From the NCBI RefSeq assembly GCF_024227435.1, contig NZ_CP100445.1, positions 2,477,369 to 2,541,368 of the forward strand: 64,000 nt of DNA, read 5' to 3'. The notes under the pieces are model-generated. The model was not told the origin of the DNA, did not search any database, and worked only from the letters and a program-made list of their open reading frames with translations. Made by a program: the position numbers and the translations under genes. Each line of letters opens with the position of its first letter. The first letter of the stretch is position 1. This DNA is from Natrinema caseinilyticum. GTDB taxonomy: Archaea > Halobacteriota > Halobacteria > Halobacteriales > Natrialbaceae. Positions 60,906-64,000 of the stretch are shown in pieces.

Positions 60906-61532
60906 ATGAACCGTCCTCGGTCCCGACGCGCCCTCCTCGCGTCGTTTGCGACGTCCACGGCGGCGGCGACGGGCGGCTTTCAGCGTGCCTCGAGCGACGG
61001 GAACGCGCTGTCGCTCGAGTCGGGTCTCGTCCCCGACGGCTGGTATCGATGCAGCGAGATCACGCGTCCGACCCCGGTCGTACCGCTCGACACCGACGGG
61101 CTCGAGCTGAGACCGTATCCGGAGCCGCCGTCGGAGCTGGTCTCCGTCGTGGATGGTCGACCTGGTCGCTCGTCGTCGACGCTGCGAGACGGTGCAGTTG
61201 CGTACGCCACGGAATTCGAACGGTCGTATCGACAGAACGCGTTTCTCGACAGGTACGGCTCGGTGACCCGGTTCTTCGAACTTCGCCGCAGTACCTGGCA
61301 GGCGACCCGTATCGATTCGGCCACGGGCGAGAGCGCCGTCCTGGTGTCGATCGTTTACAATCTGACGACGCGGACCAGACACTCACCCGCGAACGACGAG
61401 TGGGACACGCGCGTCACGTATTATTTCGACGACAGAATCGCCCTTCGAGCGCGGTACGACGGTATCGCCGAGCAACCGACGTTCTCACCCGATCCGCGAC
61501 GGGAGGGTGACCTCGTCGAGTGCTTCAATTAA
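60906..61532 (+). CDS. Tat-exported protein of unknown function
   Basis: A 208-residue protein with RSRRALLASFATSTAAATGG as a twin-arginine signal and no lipobox. The rest has no family I recognise; VLVSIVYNLTTRTRH and WDTRVTYYFDDRIALRARYD suggest a beta-rich fold. It starts about 80 bp after ftsY, but belongs to a different functional class. The ATG follows TTATTATCC, a TATA-like element 30 bp upstream. Confidence 0.72.
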   Translation: MNRPRSRRALLASFATSTAAATGGFQRASSDGNALSLESGLVPDGWYRCSEITRPTPVVPLDTDGLELRPYPEPPSELVSVVDGRPGRSSSTLRDGAVAYATEFERSYRQNAFLDRYGSVTRFFELRRSTWQATRIDSATGESAVLVSIVYNLTTRTRHSPANDEWDTRVTYYFDDRIALRARYDGIAEQPTFSPDPRREGDLVECFN

Positions 61533-61853
61533 TTCTATTCTGACATACCTCTGCCGGGCGGCGCAGTAAGCGATCACGGACTACCGGGGATGATTGCCGT
61601 TATCACCGACGCGACCGAGACGGTGATGTTCCTCCGACGGCGTCTGCCGAGCTACTGACAGCGTTTTCGGTCGTTTCGATCGACGGCCTCCGAGCGTGGG
61701 GGCAAAATTTACTGGTGAAAACGACCCACGACATGATTCGCCGAGTTGCTGGCCTGTATAGGGATGGGGGAGTACTATGCGATACCCAATGATCCACAAG
61801 AATTCCGACAGCGTCGGTTCTCTCGACTCCGCTCGAGCCACGAGGTGGTCCGT
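61533..61853. promoter_or_regulatory. upstream region of the nitrite reductase gene
   Basis: AT-rich patches (CAAAATTTACTGGTGAAAA near 61703; CTGTATAGGG near 61755) are promoter candidates. A longer in-frame start at 61746 cannot be ruled out. No gene seen. Confidence 0.4.
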
Positions 61854-63539
61854 ATGAACACAGTCGAGGAACACAAACAGGAGAAACATCCCCTCGACGT
61901 CATCGACGACGTCTACGAATACGCCGAGGAGAACCTCTCGTTCGAGGAGATCGAGGACCGGGCCGGCGGTGGCGAGTGGGAACGGCTCAAGTGGGCGGGC
62001 ATGTACGCCCAGAAGCAGGAGGGGTACTTCATGATCCGGACGAAGGTTCCGGGTGGGTATCTGACGCCGGACCAGGCCGAGGTGATCGGCGACGTCACCG
62101 ACGACCTCGCCGTAGCCCCCGAGGAGTACGGCGGCGACGAACAGAACGAACTCTGGGGCGACGCCTATCTCGACATCACGACCAGACAGGACATCCAGAA
62201 GCACTGGATCCGAGTCGAGGACGTACCGGAGATGTGGGATCGCTACGACGAGGTCGGCCTGACGACCGTCCAGGGCTGTGGCGACTCGGCCCGGAACGTG
62301 CTCGGCTGTCCCGCCGCCGGCCTCGACGACCACGAGTGTTTCAACGCACAACCGGTCATCGAAGCCGTCTCGGACTTTTTCACCGAGAATCGCGAGTACG
62401 CCAACCTGCCACGGAAGTTCAAGATGACGATCACCGGCTGCGCCCACGACTGTGCGCAGTCCCAGATCAACGACATCGGGCTCGTCCCCGCGAAAAAGGA
62501 GATCGACGGGACCCATCTCTACGGGTTTCACGCCCGCGTCGGCGGTGGGCTCTCGGACGGCCCGCGCATGGGCTCGGAACTCGACGTGTTCGTCAAACCC
62601 GAAGACGCCGTCGAGTTCTGCCGCGCCGTCGCCCAGACGTTCAAGGAACTCGGCGATCGACACAACCGCGGCGTCTGCCGGATGCGCTATCTCGTCGAGC
62701 AGTTGGGCCCCGAGAAATTCGAGGAAGCGATCCGCGACCGCTGTACGGTCGACCTCCCCGACGCCGGCCGGAACCTGACGGTCGGCTACCAGGGCGATCA
62801 CGTCGGCGTCCACGACCAGAAACAGGACGGGCTGAAATACGTCGGTTTCAACGTCGTCGCCGGTCGCATGGGCGGCGACGAGTTCGCGGCCGCCGCCCGC
62901 GCCGCCCGGAAGTACGGGACGGAAGACGCCTCCGTCCGCCTGGCGACGGATCAGAACTTCCTCATCACCCACGTTCCCGAGGAGAACGTCGACGACCTCC
63001 TCGCGGAACCGTTCGCTCGGGAGTACAGCCCCGATCCGGGGCCGTTCTCTCGGGGTGCGGTCGGCTGTACGGGCAGCGAGTTCTGTAACTACGCGATCAT
63101 CGAGACCAAAAAGCGCACCAAGCGCTGGGCCCGCGAACTCGACGAGCGCATCGACGTCCCCGACGACATCGAGGCCATCCGGATGCACATGTCCGGCTGC
63201 TCGGCGTCCTGTGCCCAACCCCAGATCGCCGACATCGGCTTCCGCGGCGAGACCGTCAAACTCGAGGAAGACGGCGAATCCGATATCGTCGAGGGGATGG
63301 ACTTCGGTCTCGGCGGCTCGCTCGGCGCCGACAACGAGTTCCTGGACTGGGTACAAAACGCCGTCCCCGCCGACTCCGTGATCCCGGCTCTCGAGCAACT
63401 GTTCGAGGCCTACGCCGAGGACCGCGACGGCAGCGAGAAATTCTACCAGTGGTGTCGCCGCACCAACAACGACCGACTCCGCACGATCATGAACGGGGCC
63501 GACGCGCCGGTCGCACGGGGTGTTGCCCATGGCGACTGA
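61854..63539 (+). CDS. nasD: assimilatory ferredoxin-nitrite reductase
   Basis: A 561-residue siroheme/[4Fe-4S] enzyme. The cluster and siroheme ligands lie in GCTGSEFCNYA (Cys405, Cys411) and GCSASCAQPQIAD (Cys449, Cys453). The first half repeats the fold with TGCAHDCAQSQINDIG. This is the nitrite/sulfite reductase family; KWAGMYAQKQEGYFMIRTKV and the neighbourhood favour the haloarchaeal nitrite reductase (NasD/NirA) that reduces nitrite to ammonium. The start is ATG 61854 (MNTVEEHKQEKHP). It overlaps the next gene by 11 bp. Confidence 0.9.
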   Translation: MNTVEEHKQEKHPLDVIDDVYEYAEENLSFEEIEDRAGGGEWERLKWAGMYAQKQEGYFMIRTKVPGGYLTPDQAEVIGDVTDDLAVAPEEYGGDEQNELWGDAYLDITTRQDIQKHWIRVEDVPEMWDRYDEVGLTTVQGCGDSARNVLGCPAAGLDDHECFNAQPVIEAVSDFFTENREYANLPRKFKMTITGCAHDCAQSQINDIGLVPAKKEIDGTHLYGFHARVGGGLSDGPRMGSELDVFVKPEDAVEFCRAVAQTFKELGDRHNRGVCRMRYLVEQLGPEKFEEAIRDRCTVDLPDAGRNLTVGYQGDHVGVHDQKQDGLKYVGFNVVAGRMGGDEFAAAARAARKYGTEDASVRLATDQNFLITHVPEENVDDLLAEPFAREYSPDPGPFSRGAVGCTGSEFCNYAIIETKKRTKRWARELDERIDVPDDIEAIRMHMSGCSASCAQPQIADIGFRGETVKLEEDGESDIVEGMDFGLGGSLGADNEFLDWVQNAVPADSVIPALEQLFEAYAEDRDGSEKFYQWCRRTNNDRLRTIMNGADAPVARGVAHGD

Positions 63540-64000
63540 GAGCGAGGACGAACGCAGTGAGTCCTCGAGTAAGCGAGGGGGAGCGAAGCGACACGCGAGC
63601 CGCGAGGTCCCCGGTGAAGCGAGCGGTGAACCCGCGAGCGAGAAGCGACACGCGAGCCGTGACGGCGACGAGCGTCGGTTCCCTCGCGTCCCCGCATCGG
63701 ACGACGATGACGATGCCGTCATCGTGCCCGACGCGGGCAGCGGTCAGGCCCGCTCCCGTGAGCACACGGACCACGCTCGAGCGGGCGCTATCGCCACTGA
63801 CGGTGGCGCTGACGGCGACAGCTGCTCGCCGGACACCTGTACCTGCGGCGGGAAGACCCGTGCCGACGCCCAGTCGGAGACGCCGCCGGTCGCGACTGAC
63901 GGCGCGGGCGTCGCGAACGTCGACGAAATGGGCGAACTCGGCGAGCTCGAGTTTACGACGCCAGCCGAAAACGTCAGTCAGGACGTCGACAACGGGTCAC
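63529..64000 (+). CDS. N-terminal part of an unidentified gene, with Cys-rich motif
   Basis: From ATG 63529, overlapping the nitrite reductase end, a frame stays open to the right edge (157 codons). The first 65 residues are charged low complexity with a repeated KRHASRE/KRHASRD unit. Later CSPDTCTCGGKTRAD provides three closely spaced cysteines, and the window ends in MGELGELEFTTPAENVSQDV. The overlap means co-transcription with nitrite reductase, so a role in nitrate/nitrite assimilation is likely. I do not recognise the family. Confidence 0.65.
   Translation, partial: MATESEDERSESSSKRGGAKRHASREVPGEASGEPASEKRHASRDGDERRFPRVPASDDDDDAVIVPDAGSGQARSREHTDHARAGAIATDGGADGDSCSPDTCTCGGKTRADAQSETPPVATDGAGVANVDEMGELGELEFTTPAENVSQDVDNGS

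Overview
The window is chromosomal DNA of a halophilic archaeon (class Halobacteria, most likely a Natrinema/Haloterrigena-type member of the Natrialbales; the genus is inference). The signs are high G+C, strongly acidic proteins, twin-arginine signals on most exported proteins, leaderless genes behind TATA elements, and archaeal markers: radA, L39e, L31e, aIF6, L18Ae/LX, prefoldin alpha, FtsY, NMD3, a Taw2-like enzyme, HtpX/PspAB and many HTH families typical of haloarchaea.

Layout. 1-7.4 kb: small genes, an odd tRNA-like element, a Rad3/XPD-type helicase, a TumE/TumA-like toxin-antitoxin pair lodged between two copies of the taw2 3' end, and the nmd3-taw2 pair. 7.4-8.6 kb: no intact gene, but origin-recognition-box-like motifs. 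8.6-11.8 kb: a four-gene run with a molybdopterin sulfite-oxidase-like membrane enzyme, a Tat lipoprotein, an HTH and a small membrane protein. 11.8-21 kb: an accessory, decaying region with broken secreted proteins, winged-helix remnants, two dispersed repeat families, and islands of intact genes (photolyase, HAD hydrolase, GerW, GCS2 ligase). 21-34.6 kb: YbjQ, a Gln-rich protein, htpX-pspAB, DUF5518, a broken GAP-family gene, a PQQ propeller, radA, a scar of a siderophore operon, SufU, an HD hydrolase and a large secreted propeller-like protein. 34.6-43.5 kb: an IS200/IS605-type end, sufS, an HTH/DUF7521/sensor operon facing an ABC exporter, an M14-like hydrolase, and DUF424-TPR. 43.5-52.8 kb: an FAD dehydrogenase and a catabolic cluster (carbamoylsarcosine-amidase-like, HyuB, HyuA on the minus strand; CaiB/BaiF CoA-transferase and a LeuA-type lyase/synthase divergently on the plus strand). 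53-57 kb: CPBP protease, HTH-10 regulator, ThpR and an unassigned HExxH protein. 57-61 kb: the archaeal rpl39e-rpl31e-tif6-rplX-pfdA-ftsY translation/secretion cluster. 61.8-64 kb: assimilatory nitrite reductase and the start of an unidentified gene.

The most notable points are the duplicated taw2 3' end around the toxin-antitoxin pair and its paired operators, the ORB-like motifs beside nmd3, the five-gene hydantoinase/CoA-transferase cluster, the siderophore-operon scar, short duplications of gene 3' ends just past stop codons, and several intergenic repeat families. All calls rest on reading the sequence and on recalled family features; no searches were run.
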